Source: Pteria penguin
Taxonomy: Eukaryota; Mollusca; Bivalvia; Pterioida; Pteriidae
Length of the DNA stretch: 64,000 nucleotides
Direction of reading: 5' to 3'
NCBI GenBank assembly: GCA_035048485.1
Contig: CM068580.1
Coordinates: 42,397,585-42,461,584, forward strand
The translations under genes were made by a program, and so were the position numbers. Shown piece after piece: positions 1-13,400 of the stretch; within the stretch, counting starts at the first letter, position 1, and every line of letters begins with the position of its first letter. The notes under the pieces are model-generated. The model was not told the DNA's origin. It did not search any database and saw only the letters and a list, made by a program, of their open reading frames with translations.

Positions 1-1
1 T

Positions 2-1840
2 GGATATTTCTCAAAATTTTTTAATATAGGACGTGGCTGTCGTCAGGGTGATCCCGTGTCATCACATATTTTTAATATCTGTGTAGAAATTATGAGTATA
101 ATGATCCGCCAAAATATAAATATCAAAGGTATTCATATTGGTGAAGAAATATGCTTACTACAGTATGCAGATGATACTGTTTTATTTCTAGATGGAAGTG
201 AAAAATGTTTAAAATCTGCGCTTGATTTATTATTTCAGTTTTCAAAATATTCTGGCTTAAAGCCAAATATTACAAAAACAAGAGCCATTTGGATTGGCTC
301 AAAGGTACACTGTGAGGACATTCTGTGTAAAACACACAATTTAGAATGGTCTGATACGCCATTCAATATACTGGGAATAAATTTCACATCTGATTTAAAA
401 AATATGGAAAAATTAAATTTTGATAAAAAACTAATCCAAATTGAAAAAAATATACATTCCTGGAATAAACGTAAATTATCTCCTCTTGGTAAAATAACTG
501 TTATCAAGTCTTTACTTATCCCAAAATTAATACATTTATTCATAACACTTCCCAGTCCATCAGAAATTTGGATTAGTAATTTGGAAAAAATTCTATTCAA
601 ATTCATTTGGCATGGCAAACCAGACAAAGTATCTAGAAAGTTACTACAACAAGACTTCCATCTGGGTGGGTGCCGTATGACTCACATCAATTCTTTTATA
701 AAATCACTTAAGCTAACATGGTTTAGAAGACTTGCATCTGAAACAAGTGATACACTAAAATCAATATTTAATTTCATATGTAAAGGTAATTTCACATTTC
801 TATGTCAGTTTGGATCAGATTATCCAAAATACTTATCTGAAAACATTGAAAATCAATTCTGGAAAGAATTTTTAATAGTCTTACATGAATTCATCTTTCT
901 AAGCTCTATTAAATTAACTTTAAATGTATCACAAAATCCCCTTTGGTATAATCCTAGTATCCACATTGATGGTAAATCTGTTATGTTTAAACCATTACAG
1001 CAAAAGGGGTTCCATATTGTTTCAGATGTTCTTCAAGAAAATGGAAACTTCATACCATATGATGAGTTAAAACAAAAACATAATATTAATTTACCCTTTA
1101 CCTGTTATTTTGGACTAAAAAAATCTATACTAAAGGCATGGCCTCACCTAGATGGAAGTTTTGAACACACAGAATGTCCTCATAAACCAAGTTTCATATA
1201 CATTATTCTGAAAACAAAGAACGGGTCAAAACATATATATGACTTGTTTTTAGAAAATATTCAACATAAATCAAAGCATGAAAATAAATGGAAATCTGTA
1301 CTGGATCTAGACAATACATTTGATTTTAAAATATACTACAATCTTTTACACCATTGTACCAGAGATTCCAAATTAAAATGGTTTCAATATAGAATATTTT
1401 ACAGAATTCTTGGTACAAATAAGATCCTTAATGATTGTAAGATCAAATCAAATAGTACATGTAGTTTGTGTGGGTCCAATACAGAAACAATAGAACATTT
1501 GTTTTTTCATTGCTACTATACACAGCAACTTTGGATACAACTAAAACAGTGGCTTGAACCACAGTATACATGTAATATAAACTTGAATTTTACTATCAAT
1601 CATATTCTATTTGGAATTCCTGGTAAAAACAATAAAGCAATTAATACTGTTTTGTTATTAGTAAAATACTATATATTTACTAAATCTAGACAAAATGTTC
1701 ATCTCAGTTTTAATGAATTAAAACATAATATCTTAACATATTATAAAGCAGAAAAAATGTCATACGTTCTTAATATGAATCTGAAAGAATTCATCAATAA
1801 ATGGAATGCTATTGAAAACATTATAACTAACATAAATTAA
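2..1840 (+). mobile_element. LINE (non-LTR retrotransposon) ORF2, 3' part, L1/Tx1-like
   Basis: A reverse-transcriptase reading frame runs without a stop for 613 codons and is cut by the window edge, so its true start lies upstream. The first codons give an RGCRQGDP block, and the catalytic YADD box is at 164-175. The maturase-like thumb region follows, and a CCHC knuckle (C-x2-C-x9-H-x4-C pattern inside CSLCG...EHLFFHC) is at about 1460-1513. This order, RT fingers/palm then a C-terminal CCHC, is typical of the L1/Tx1 group of LINEs, whose ORF2 protein nicks DNA and primes reverse transcription on the target. The endonuclease domain would lie upstream of the window. The absence of stops or frameshifts suggests a fairly young copy. 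The clade is judged by eye only. Confidence 0.9.
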
Positions 1841-2384
1841 ATTACATTATTATTATTGAAATCTTTATAACTTATATCATGTATCTCTACTACATTTCAC
1901 CATATTAGTATAGGTTTCATAGTGCGTTACAGGTATACGTATGTTTAAGCACCTATATGTATGTATATTTGTACATGTATGTATGTGTATGTATATATAT
2001 ATATATGTGTGTGTGTTTATATGTAGGTAATGGTATATGTATATGTGTATGTATATGTATATGTAGGTGTATGTGTATGCATACATGGATACAAAAATAA
2101 AACCTGTGTATGATGCGTATGTGCATTGGATTTACATTTAAGATATTTACCCAGTATTTATTATTGGTGCCTATCAAAACTGTACAAATGGATGGACATT
2201 ATATGCTTAAACCACTTATTTTTGTAATGATATATATTTATATATATACAGTTATTTAAACATATCATGTTCTGTGATTTGTGAGTGTAAGTTGTGAGTG
2301 CTGTGAATGTATTTTGTCTTATATATGTTGTGCTGTTATGTATGTTTATATTGAAAATAAAAAAAAAAAAAAAAAAAAAAAAAA
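1841..2384 (+). mobile_element. LINE 3' UTR with TATG microsatellite and poly(A) tail
   Basis: This follows the ORF2 stop. It contains a degenerate (TATG/TGTA)n stretch at about 1960-2085 and ends in a run of about 26 A at 2359-2384, preceded by GAAAATAA. The A-tail marks the 3' end of the LINE. A target-site duplication cannot be tested because the 5' end is outside the window. Confidence 0.75.
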
Positions 2385-3162
2385 TTACATGAATATGAAT
2401 TTAATTATTTAATGTCATTTTATTTGCAGGTTTCAAATATATCAAGTCAAGTTGAAAATATTACAACTGGATGAAGATATAAATATTACAAATTGACGTT
2501 TCCAAATTACGATATAACTATAATTATATTAATGTTATGCTAAAAGCATGTATTTGCTTAAAGCTCAATAAAAATATATATATATATATAAAATAAATTA
2601 AATATATATAAATACAGAGTATAGAAAATAAGAACAAGTACATTTACTAAACAACTTGAAAACTATCACGTACTTTGAATGCCTCACGGATATATTTACC
2701 AAAGCTACACAATTCGCGAATGTTATTGCTGCTCAAAAGTTGTGTCATTTTGAATTTAAATTTGAATTTGGATTTAAAACATAGAAAGCGTATTATTTTG
2801 TAGTACTTGGTTATATTTACAAAATAAGGAGGGTCCATATACGTTCTGGGTGAAGTTCTAAAATTCAGATAAATATATGTCAATTAATGTATGATATATA
2901 TTGTGTTCATCTTGAAGTTAAATTATTACTTTATATTTGTAATATCTGATGTACCAAATGACATTAAGAAATAAATGAAACAAAACTAAACTGAATGGTC
3001 GAGAGTAGATTATCGACCAAGTACTTGTCTATAGTATTGCGTAATATTACGACCACGGGTTAAATGAATGGATGAATTATCACACCTTGTGTCATTTAAA
3101 GGTATTAATTAGCGACACTTCCGACGGTCGGGGTATTAAAAAATAATGCTAAGAATATTTAG
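2385..3162. other. AT-rich spacer, no gene seen
   Basis: An (AT)n run lies at 2571-2590 and a short TTTGAATT-rich stretch at about 2750-2780. Otherwise nothing is recognisable. Confidence 0.5.
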
Positions 3163-4350
3163 ATGAATCATGAAACACTTGAGGACAACTACATTTTATC
3201 TACTGTAAAAGAAAGATTAATTGATATTCATAAACAATCACTTATGTCAGAAATTAATGCATCATCAAAAGTTGTTTTGTATAAACAACTAATTGATAAA
3301 GTCACGCTACAATCATATTCAACAAAACCTATATATGATGAATATAAGAAACCTATCAGTAAGATACGTCCCTCAGTTGATCATAGCGAAAATGCACACT
3401 GTTAATAAATGAAATTGGTAAATATTACTAAGAAAAATACAAATTAGACCACATTGAAAACAGAAGAGAGAGAGAAAAAAACACCCCAGGAACAAGCAAA
3501 GGTATATATAGTTATAATATACAATGAATGATATCAGATAAATAGAAGCATACTTTGACAGAGAAGTACTGAGTGCCATTATATTTGTATGTGTAATAAC
3601 CTGGATCCGTTATGAACATGTAGAATATTCCACTTTACATGTCATTAATTGTGTCTATTTTAGAAACAGCCGCGAACAACCTCTTAATTTGTTTTGTTTT
3701 GTTTTCTTCTTCATTTTATTATTAAGTTATTTATTAAACAACAAACACAAATTTGATAATGATAATTCTTTATTCTCGGCTATCTATATATTACTTGTAA
3801 TAGGACGAATTTTGGATATTTTTATACAAAACTGGAGTCATGAAATTAGAATGTCACCAAAACTACAAGTCTTTTCTCAAATTAAAGATAATTTTTTGTG
3901 CTCTTCTTATTTGAATAATATTCTGAATAAGAATTTGCGTTGTGTTCTCACGAAAATTAGGATAAGTGCACATCGAAAGAGGAAGGTATTTCAATATAGA
4001 TAGAGAAAATAGAAAATGTAACTGCTGAAATTTAAATGTTATTGAAAATGAATACCACTTTTTGCTTGTTTGTCCTGTATATAATGATATACGAAGAGCG
4101 TTTTTACCAAAATATTATTGTCATTGGCCTAATGTAACTAAATTAAAATCTTTGTTAAATATATCTTCTAAAGGAAAGCAGTTAAAACTAATTCGATTTA
4201 TTAACACAGCGTTGAAACATAGAGTATCATTATTGAATATTTCTTTATAGTCTATATATACATATATATGCCCTCTGGCAATATGTTGTAAATTATTTGC
4301 ATTTATCTTTTGTATTGATGGCTATGAACATTTGTTTAATGCCAATAAAT
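3163..4350 (+). mobile_element. Decayed LINE 3' end (second family)
   Basis: Three short frames carry pieces of one C-terminal retroelement protein. They are 3163-3405 (ends ...SKIRPSVDH), 3820-4003 (contains NKNLRCVLTKIRISAHRK) and 4062-4250 (LLVCPVYNDIRRAFLPKYY). The motif order, an L-T-K-x-R-x-S-A-H segment followed by HFLLVCPVYNDIR, is the usual C-terminal tail of non-LTR ORF2 proteins common in invertebrates. Stops and frameshifts between pieces and an unrelated insert at about 3410-3690 show it is dead. It ends near a short GAATTT tandem at 4350-4368, typical of a LINE tail. Confidence 0.6.
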
Positions 4351-4369
4351 GAATTTGAATTTGAATTTG

Positions 4370-5329
4370 TAATGAATAATATGTTATACTCCCTATAATA
4401 CTATAAATATACTTTATATGCATTAAACATAGCAATACATGGGTATATAAAATAAAAACATGACAATATTGTATTGTATGTATGACTGTATGTATTACTG
4501 TATTGTATTATATGTATGACTGCATCTTCAGTTTTTATTATCTTCATCTTGACTTCTATTTCAAATCTGTAAATACAATAACAGTAAATTATTTTCATAA
4601 ATAAGAGAACTGAATATCAACAATCAAGTCTCACTTAAGCTATACAGAGTTCCCGCCCCCTTTCCTACTAATGTCAATAATCTCTCTTATGTAGTGATAT
4701 AAATGCATTGTAAGTTTAGATTACATTAGAAATGAAGAATATATACCTAGGAAAAGAACAAAAATAGCCAAGACATTCTCCTCCCATCAATATATTCCCT
4801 AGCTTTACTCAACATGCTTAATTAGCATGGCCTTAACATGCCCCCCCCCTTTTTTTTTTTTAATTTTATACAAGGATTTTTGTGGTATTGAAGAGAAATG
4901 GGTAATAGAGGCTTTTCAGTTTGATCATTATACATATAAATATTAACTATTTGCCTATTGATCAATCTCATCTTATGATTAACTATATTCATAATAAGAT
5001 TATGTCATGCAATACATAACATTTAAGACAAATAAGTATCTTATTTATATTTTTCCCCCAACAAAACTCCTTAAAAGTTGCAAAACCTTCACTTTCTATC
5101 ATTTTTCACTACATGTATACTATAGAGTTCTATTACAAGTGTTGAAACTGTGGTCTATAGTCATATATTCCCGATTCATACCACTAAGAAACTAGAGTTA
5201 TCTCTCTTTACGCCGCGGCGCAAACGGAGGAAATTCCAACTATTACTACAACTTCCCGGAATGCGTTTTTTGCCTAAAAAGTCGTGTAATACCTGTAACT
5301 AACATCACTCGATCCATATCTGAAAAAAA
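4370..5329. other. AT-rich spacer, no gene seen
   Basis: The only structure noted is a C9T12 homopolymer block at 4842-4861 and a few TGTATTG repeats near 4470-4525. No coding signal was seen on either strand. Confidence 0.5.
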
Positions 5330-5344
5330 AAATTGAAAAAAACT

Positions 5345-5400
5345 GGTCAATCCGGTAACTTTTTTGGTCAATCCGGTAATTCCGTAGTCAATCCGGTAAG
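5345..5400. repeat. Three-copy TCAATCCGGTAA tandem
   Basis: TCAATCCGGTAA occurs exactly at 5347-5358, 5368-5379 and 5388-5399, a spacing of 20-21 bp. Related CCGGT/GTCCGG words continue to about 5525. The block is more CpG-rich than its surroundings. Function is unknown. Confidence 0.6.
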
Positions 5401-5559
5401 TAGTAGAACCCATAAAAATGAAATATTGCTGGACCGATGGACAAGTCCGGTTATTTTGATGCCAGTCTGGTTAATAATCTTAAATTTCTGGACTGATTGT
5501 CCGGTGTTTTCCACACGTGATTCCGGTTTCAAACTTATTTTGATGTCATCTTGATGTGC

Positions 5560-6740
5560 ATTTTGCTTTCAGTCTTGCAAAAATTGCTTCAGTCTAGATA
5601 ATTGTCCTAGTTTATCAGACCAAATGTCCTGTAAATATTTTACAATTTATATTCACTGCTACAGAGATGTTGAAATCCGTCGGTCCTGCGGGCAAGACTG
5701 ACAAAAATTTCCAGTAACCGACACGGCGACAGAATGTCCGTTTGCACCGGTCCAAATGACCGGCGTTCATGGCAGCCATGCATATGCATTCCTAAAACTC
5801 ACTAGATCAACGCCCGATGATACCGATTTTTGACGTTTGGCTTTAATGAGACTTTGGAAATATGTAGCCTGGCAGGCCAGTATTTTTTCTTTTTTTACAT
5901 TTAGTGACCTATGATTACTTTGAACAAGATTTCCATAAAATGGTGACTGTCCATTTAAACAAGATAGCAAAACTCGCAGCAAACATTTAGTAAATGAGAA
6001 AGTTAATTGACCGTGAAGTGTTCTTGTTAATATCTGATACCAGCTGTGATCTATTGACGGTCTTTGATACTGATAAGATACAACTTTCTGGAGAGTAAAA
6101 AGAGATCGTAAAACACCTAGACAATATTGATGCATTCAATGCTCATATTCAGGTACTGCGTCATTTATCTGTACTATCAAATTCTATTGTTATATCAAAA
6201 CCGGCAGCTGCCAGCGAAAGTGATTACAATTTAAACGATGCGTCTAAATAAACATCAGTAAACACAACTGACGGGATGGTATATGATCGACATACATGTA
6301 ATCGACACCTTAATAATTCTGTAAATCGGCAACTTTTAAACCTTTCCCTTACTGTACATGTACCTTAGCCGTAACGGACGTATCAAAGTTAATGGTATGC
6401 GGGTATCGAACTCAAAACCAAATGTTTAAAAAGATTAGAGATAATTGATCATGAAATGTACATTGTTTCACGGGTGTGCTAGCACAACAGGGGTGCTTAT
6501 TCTTCCTCAGCCTGGCCACCTGGTGAGAAGGATGAAAAATAACGAATTTCAAATCCTATGTATAATACGCAACCAAAAAACAATTCAAAAATCTGCTGAA
6601 GAATGTGTTTTATGTTCAAGAATATAAACCATGTACATATGTGCGTCAACAATCTCTGGATCAAAGTGAAAGGATACTTAAACAAAATGATAAAATGACA
6701 GCTTTTGATTTACAAACAATGAAAATATTGTCATACAATT
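5560..6740. other. No gene recognised
   Basis: A mildly CpG-rich patch at about 5680-5780 is the best candidate for a promoter or untranslated first exon of the downstream exportin-6 gene, but nothing in it proves this. A 122-codon open frame on the minus strand (5767-6135) has no recognisable motif. Confidence 0.35.
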
Positions 6741-6746
6741 TTGTTC

Positions 6747-6797
6747 GGACTGACAGAATTCTTTCCGGACTGACAGACTTTATAAATCTGTCAGTCC
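6747..6797. repeat. Hairpin with duplicated arm (GGACTGACAGA)
   Basis: GGACTGACAGA occurs at 6747-6757 and 6767-6777. Its perfect reverse complement TCTGTCAGTCC is at 6787-6797, giving an 11-bp stem with a 9-nt loop. Confidence 0.65.
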
Positions 6798-7298
6798 AAA
6801 TGTCTGACAGGATCAGAAAAAATTCAACATCTCTGCTGCTAATCTAGACAATGAAAATAACAAGTCTATACAAGAATTCAGACGTAGAACTCCAGCGCAC
6901 TGAACTCTCGATCTTCAAATATTTTGGTTTTGTGTCTTTCTTGTTTTACATCGTATTGAGATTATTTCATATATCAACATCACAGGCACACTACTCAACA
7001 TCTAACTTACCCTAACATACCCCTAATATTGTTATCACACTTGTATATTGAATAGTGCGCTTGTGATCGACATATCATTTAATTTTACAAGTAACACACA
7101 TTTTGATTGGTTTAAAAATTAGTGGTATATCTGATAGAAGAAATTTTTCTCTGGTAACGTAATTTCCCACCTTTTCATAACTGTGATGTCAGTATATTGA
7201 CACCACTGCAGCAGAAATTTAGAAATGTTGAGAAATAGTGTAGACATAACATACCAATTTCTGAGAATATAAAACATGTTTGAAAGGAATTAAATGAT

Positions 7299-7454
7299 AG
7301 GAATGAATGTAGTTTGTTTTTCGTTGGAGGGAGGTATACCACGAAAAAAATGACAGAAAACTTGCACATCATGCGCTACATGCAAGATTGAAGTTTTCCG
7401 TCCTTTTTTTTCGTGGTATACTTCCATCCAAAGAAAAAAATTAGATTCATTCCT
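7299..7454. repeat. Imperfect inverted repeat, about 62-bp arms
   Basis: The left arm is 7299-7361 and the right arm about 7393-7454. Both arms share AGGAATGAAT, GGTATACCACG or its complement, and GAAAAC at the inner edge, separated by a loop of about 30 bp. It resembles a small foldback transposon or a long transcribable hairpin. No protein is encoded. Confidence 0.7.
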
Positions 7455-9760
7455 TAAGTGGTGACAGCATCTGCAAGAACTCTGATGCAAGCACAGACAT
7501 TTAGACTTACATGTATGCTACAGACTCTCTGGAAGCAACAAGGGGTCTTTTACTTGCTTACATTCAGTGTGATCTCACTTTTCACGGCTTCACATGAAAA
7601 ATGGGACGCCGACAGGGTTTTCAATAAAAATTATTTGAGGAGGTGATTTAGAATTTTGATACATATCATTATGAGTGCTGTATGCACAAATGTGAGTAGT
7701 AAATTCGAGACCATAGGAAATTCAAGCTGGTGTTTTCTGTCATCTGAAATGGCGATATTTCCCTGGATGCCGGCTCTTACTGAAATCCCTGCACCGACAT
7801 GCCCTTAGTGGTGGGTACTTGAGCCTAAGAACTCTTTGTCACTTGAGCAAAGTACACTATGGATTGCTCTATGCTTGTACTTTTTAGTTTTTAAGCCAGT
7901 TGAATGCATTGAAGTTTTCTTACTCCTGTTTCTTTCAAGTTGTTTCCCATTATCTAGAGGCTTGTTGCCCTACCATAACTTCCAGTAGATCAGACGACAT
8001 ATTTCTATGCAGGTCAAAAATTATCATATAATAAATTTGTCATATTTTTATTGTATGTTAGTTTAATGACATTTAAACAGTACTCCAAAGTATGTGGAGG
8101 TATTATTTTCACTAAACATAATTTTTGGAAGTAAAAACTCTATTTTGATGCTATGTTGAGCTCTCATATTTTCGTTCAGACTTAAGGAGCATTACTGATC
8201 ATAATTGGGAGAATATCTGAAATTATAATACAGCTTAAGTAGGGATGTGGAAAAACACTTGACTATTATCCATGACGAGTGAAAATTAGACTTAAAAAGT
8301 GATTTCAACTTGATTTCAACAATTTGTGTTTTGATTCTATATAAAGTAAACATGTGTTTTTGTTACAAGGTAGATAAGAAAAATTATTAGAAATAAACTA
8401 GTAGCTAACAGTTAGTTCAAACACAATTCATATTTAATATTCAGGATTTTTCATCATAGAATAGAATTGTTCACATCAGCTACAACAATGTTTATGAGAG
8501 AGCCAAAGGTAGTAGAAGGAAATGGCTGGAAACCACCATGAATATTTTGAATCACCCAACATATTTCTAAAACGTGAAATGGATCTTACAAATCATCAGT
8601 TTTCAGTTTCTATTGCAGATTTACATTTGAATGTATTTATTGTAAATAGAAATTCATATTAAATATAATTTTGAATAAATATACATGTACTAGGGAACCA
8701 AATTACAGTTTAACAATGCCTTAAATTGACTAGCTGAACAGTTCATGATATGGGTAAATAACTTCCTTATTTGCTTGAAGCTGGATCTAAATTTGTCACT
8801 AGAAGCCAGGTTAAATATGATCAGAAAAAATCTCCAATTAATCCTATTTACTCCTTTCTTTATGAGCATAACATGCTTATCTTTCAAATTTTAACTTTTT
8901 ATTTACAACTTTAATAGTTCTTTTTTTCATTTTTCTACTCCTCACAAATGAAATTTAAGGGGGTTTTATGGAATCATGTTGTCCATCTGTCTATAAACAT
9001 TAAGGCATTAAGGTAAATGTTAAGATCATAGTGTAACAAGATGTTTACTTTTTTTCCAAAGTATTGGTATTTGGTTTCATAATATGATACTTGATTACAG
9101 TAAAAGAACACATAATGTATTTCTGTTAAGCTACATTGTATGGGCTAGGATCCTAGGGACCGAGTTCTATACATGTATATATTTACTTTAATGATAAGAT
9201 AAATGTTAATGACATGGTGAATATTATACAGGTTTTTATATCTCATTATACTTCAGTATGTTGTTGCCCCTGACCCAAAAATAGGTTATATCAACAAGGT
9301 CAAGTTTAACGGTAATAAACTTTAAAAAAAATCGTGTCTGGGCTATATCCAGCCAATTTTTGCTTTGGTGTTTATCAAAGTTGTTTAACAAGTATGTTGT
9401 AGGCCTTTGATCAAAAATGTGACATGATCATGGCCATAGCTCATTATCAAGGTCATTAGGTTCAAGGTAAAGTTAGTAGAACATTTCAACATTTTCCTCC
9501 ATACAGTATGTCCTGTAAGGGTTATTAATGGGCTAGGACAATTCCAGTTGTTTCCAGAATTCCCTCTTACATATTTCAGTTGAGAACAAATATGTATCAT
9601 TTTCTTACTCATTATGTTGAAATCTTTTTGACCACTACAATGGTATATGTTGGGGTTAGTGATACTCACCACCTAACTTTTGTAGTAGGGGCTATTTGGT
9701 TAACTGGTAGTGCTCTGGACTCCAAATATGAGGACTCAATTTTGAAAATGGTTCTGTGTT
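7455..9760. other. No gene recognised
   Basis: Ordinary AT-rich sequence. Short open frames on both strands show no domain or codon signal. Low-copy repeat words (GACCTTG..., AGGTCAAG...) begin near 9240 and continue into the repeat at 9765. Confidence 0.4.
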
Positions 9761-9764
9761 AAGA

Positions 9765-10160
9765 TTTTTGTTGGCAAGGCAATTCTGGTCTATAGATTGA
9801 CAATGCTGTCTGTCACCTCATCTGCCTGTCTGTCCGTTAACATTTTGATTAAAGTTTCTGGTTGAAACAAAATCTCAGCAATTAAGAGGAGTATAGATGT
9901 AATACTTCACACATAGGTACCTTATGACCAGAGCTTTCAAATTAAGCCATGACTTTAGGTGTAGTGACCTTGGACTTTAACCTACTTTTAATAAACTTTA
10001 ACTTTAGTTATATCTTTTGATAGGGTTTTGGTACTTCACACATTGATTTTTTATGAGTGCTTTCAATTGGTACCATGACTTTAACCTTGTGACCTTGACT
10101 TTCTTTCAAATTTGCCTTGCAGTCCGGCGATATTGTCCTTAGCACTTTCTATTTCTAAGG
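9765..10160 (+). repeat. Dispersed bivalve-type repeat fragment (pearl-like)
   Basis: It contains a CTGTCTGTC microsatellite followed by diverged blocks of the TTTAACC...TTGTGACCTTGACTTT kind. The segment at about 9860-9920 is shared with 15610-15680 (GTTTCTGGTTGAA, TCAGCAA, TAAGAGGAGTATA, ACTTCACACATAG). Confidence 0.5.
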
Positions 10161-10204
10161 TGATTCATTATCTTTTGCTTCCCTATCTGCTGTTCAGATG
10201 AGAC

Positions 10205-10382
10205 AAAATAAATCATGTGCCATGTCATACAGAGGTATGTAGAGATCACTCACTGCTTCGGATGGGTCTGTAGCAAATGACAAAATTTTGAAGCAGTACG
10301 CCAGACAGGTGATGTCACTAGCACCATGTTAGTGCAGTAATCTTTGAGTGGCCTAAAACAGCAACAAAACAAACACTCCTGT
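10205..10382 (+). mobile_element. SINE 3' fragment
   Basis: It matches the body of the tRNA-derived SINEs at 33017 and 62905 (TCACTGCTTCGG.TGGGTC, a GCCAGACAGGTGATGTCAC variant, TCTTTGAGTGGC). The tRNA head is absent. It lies just upstream of the first visible exportin-6 exon. Confidence 0.5.
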
Positions 10383-10429
10383 AGAAGGTTACTTTGTAAT
10401 ATATGGTATTGATCTTTTATTTGTTCTAG

Positions 10430-13400
10430 GCCTCTGATATAGCCTCTCTTAGAGCTCTAGAGGGCTTAATGACAGAATTCTTCGAGGGACAAACTTCTAA
10501 CGAAAGAAAGAGAGAAATCGGTGAGTCATTAATAAATTTTAATCAATACAAGTATTAAAACTTCATTACAGATGTTAATCTTACTTAGATTTTCTCATCA
10601 GTTTTGAACTTTACTTGATGCACTAAACTTTATAACATGTATTATTTGACACTAGAAATCGAATTATCCCTGATAGATTCCTACAAATTGTATCTATTTT
10701 CACTTTCATTTCAGAGCTAATATTAAGCAACTTCAGTCAGACACGAGATGCCTGGAAACACTGTCTATATTATCTTGCCAATACACAGAAAGAGTATGTC
10801 ATGATGTACTGCATGACAGAGATTGAGGTACAACGTTTTGTTTAAAACTAGGTCAACATTATAAGCTTAAGAAGCTGATCATAAACAAAGAGTGCCAATG
10901 TATTGGAATGGAAAAAGAATGTTATCAGTATTTAACACATGTAGCCTTAAAATGAAATACTAGTAGACAGTATAAACTATAATGTAATTTCATTGAAATT
11001 TCACTGAATTCTCCCCTCCCCCCACCTCCCTTTTCCAAACACCCGTCATTTTGTAAATACATGTATCCTGTTAATATTGTATTTGAAATGAGAGTGTCTC
11101 TCTAGAACTGACTGATTGATTAATTAAGTGATACTGAATAATAATGATAATTAACATATGCTCTCATAGGACAAAAAATTTATAACTTGTGTGCATATAT
11201 GTAGATGTTATATATATTCTAATTCTTTAGTGTACGTGTACATATCTTTCCCATTTTCAGAATTTAATAAATAAACAGTGGCTAGGATTTGCTAGTCATG
11301 ACAAACTGGAAATCAGGTCAACTTTGAACCGTTTTCTTCTTGAGCATCACATGCATGTCCCTAATTATATCCGTAACAAATTGGTGAAACTTGTAGTAGA
11401 TATTGGACGAATTGATTGGCCTCATTTCTATCCGGATTTCTTCTCCAGTATACTACAGGTACAGTAACTCTTTGTTATATATTTACTATATCATTATAAT
11501 TATATTGTATATTCATATCTTGTAAATTTCTAAAGGTGCTATCAAAGAGGCATTGGTATTTCATGGGTTTGATTATAGAAATGCACCTATTTACCTTGAT
11601 TAACCCCTAGCAACAAAGTTGTAGGGAAGTATACTGGAAACACATTGTCTGTCCCTTCCCTCTGTCTGTTTGTAGATATTGCTTTTTCACACATCTTTGA
11701 GATATTGGACTGAAACATGGAGCACATTATTATCATTAAAACCAAAAACTACAGACTGAGTTTGAATATTATCATATTCAATTAGCTTTTGCAAGGGTTA
11801 TAATTTTTATGCCCCAACCATGAAATGGCCTGTTCCATCATTCTGTCATTCCGTCATCATTCAGTTTCTGCTCATTCTCTCTTTGAAGGTATGATGGATT
11901 AAATTGACATTGGGTATACAGATGTTTCAAGGGAAGATTAGATGCAGGTCAAGTTCGAATATGGGTGTGCTCTGATTAATTTTAACAGAGTTATTGCCCT
12001 TGAACATAGAAAATGTCTTAAAAATTACTGTTTCTGCTTATTTTCTCTTTGAAGATTTGATGGATTAAATTGATATTGGGTATACAGGTGTTTCAAGGGA
12101 AGATGCAGGTTAAGTTTGAATATGGGTATGGTCCGGTAATTTTTGACAGAGTTATTGCCCTTGAACATAGAAAATTTCATTAAAATGTCAGTTTCCTCTC
12201 ATTTCTCAGTGAAGTTTTGATGGTTTAAATTGGTATTTGGTGTACAGATGTATCAAGGGAAGATGCAGGTCAAGTTTGAATATGAGTGTGGTCCAATCTG
12301 ATTATTGCCCTTGAACATAGAAAATTTCTTAAAAATGACAGTTTCTGCTCATTTTCTCTTTGAAGGTTTGATGGATTAATTTGATATTGGGTATATAGAT
12401 GAATCAGGGAAAATGCAGGTCATTTGTGTATATGGGTGTGGTCCGGTAATTTCTGACAGAGTTATTGCCCTTGAACATAGAAAATTTCTTAAAAATACAG
12501 TTTCCACTCATTTTCTCAGTGAAAGTTTGATGGATTAAATTGATTTTGGTTATATAGATATATCAAGGAAATGTGCAGGTGAAGTTCCAATATGTGTTTA
12601 TTCCGGTAATTTTTGACAGAGTAATTGCCCTTGAACATTAGAAATTTTTAAAATTTTCAAATATTAGTTCTCTGGCATTTATATTTCACTACTTCAGCTG
12701 CCAGCGGGGACATCTGTGTCGCACCAACACATTAAAATTCTAGTTTTTATCTGAAGTTAGTTTTCTGAACCGTTTTTTTCACCCATCCTTTGAGACGGTT
12801 CTAGTTTTGATTGTAATTTACCTTTAGCTTGTTGAGCAACCTGAGACTGGCGTGTTAGGAATCCTGCTTCTTCATACAGCATCAGAGGAATTAGCTTCTC
12901 CTAGAGAGGACCTGAGTATGGCACGGAGGGAAGAGCTACAGAGGTTACTGCTCACTCAGGTTCCCAGTGTCCTCAGCATACTCAACAGTAAGAATTACTC
13001 TCATAGTACTTCATAACCATATATTCTTCAACTGACATCTGTCTTACATTTGATTTGCCTCTAATAAATTATTCAGTGTGAAATACTTCTTTTCTAACTA
13101 GTACCTCATCAAGTACAGATAAGAGTTTGTAATTTTAAAAGATTCAGATATCTTGTTGTCTTAGACGTCTGTACAACGTAGGTAAGTACACAGTGTTATG
13201 ATAATCAGTTGCTTCATTCAAGTTATAAATGTTTTGTGTGGTTACTTTGTCTATGCTATATCCTTGTGACCAGTGAATTTTTTTTTCTCAAGATACACTT
13301 GAATCAGTCCTGGAGAAAAATCGTCATCTTGTGGCTGCTACACCTCCCCCGTCACCAACGTCAGGTGAAGGTCGTTCACGCAGAAGGTTATCATCTAGTG

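Noticed and set aside
1877..2177. Minus-strand frames rich in YIHTHIYI
   Set aside because: They come from the (TATG)n microsatellite in the LINE 3' UTR.
5590..6850. A transposon spanning this interval, suggested by TTCAACATCTCTG in inverted orientation at both ends
   Set aside because: Only short patches match (13 and 7 bp). No TIR termini or target duplication could be defined.
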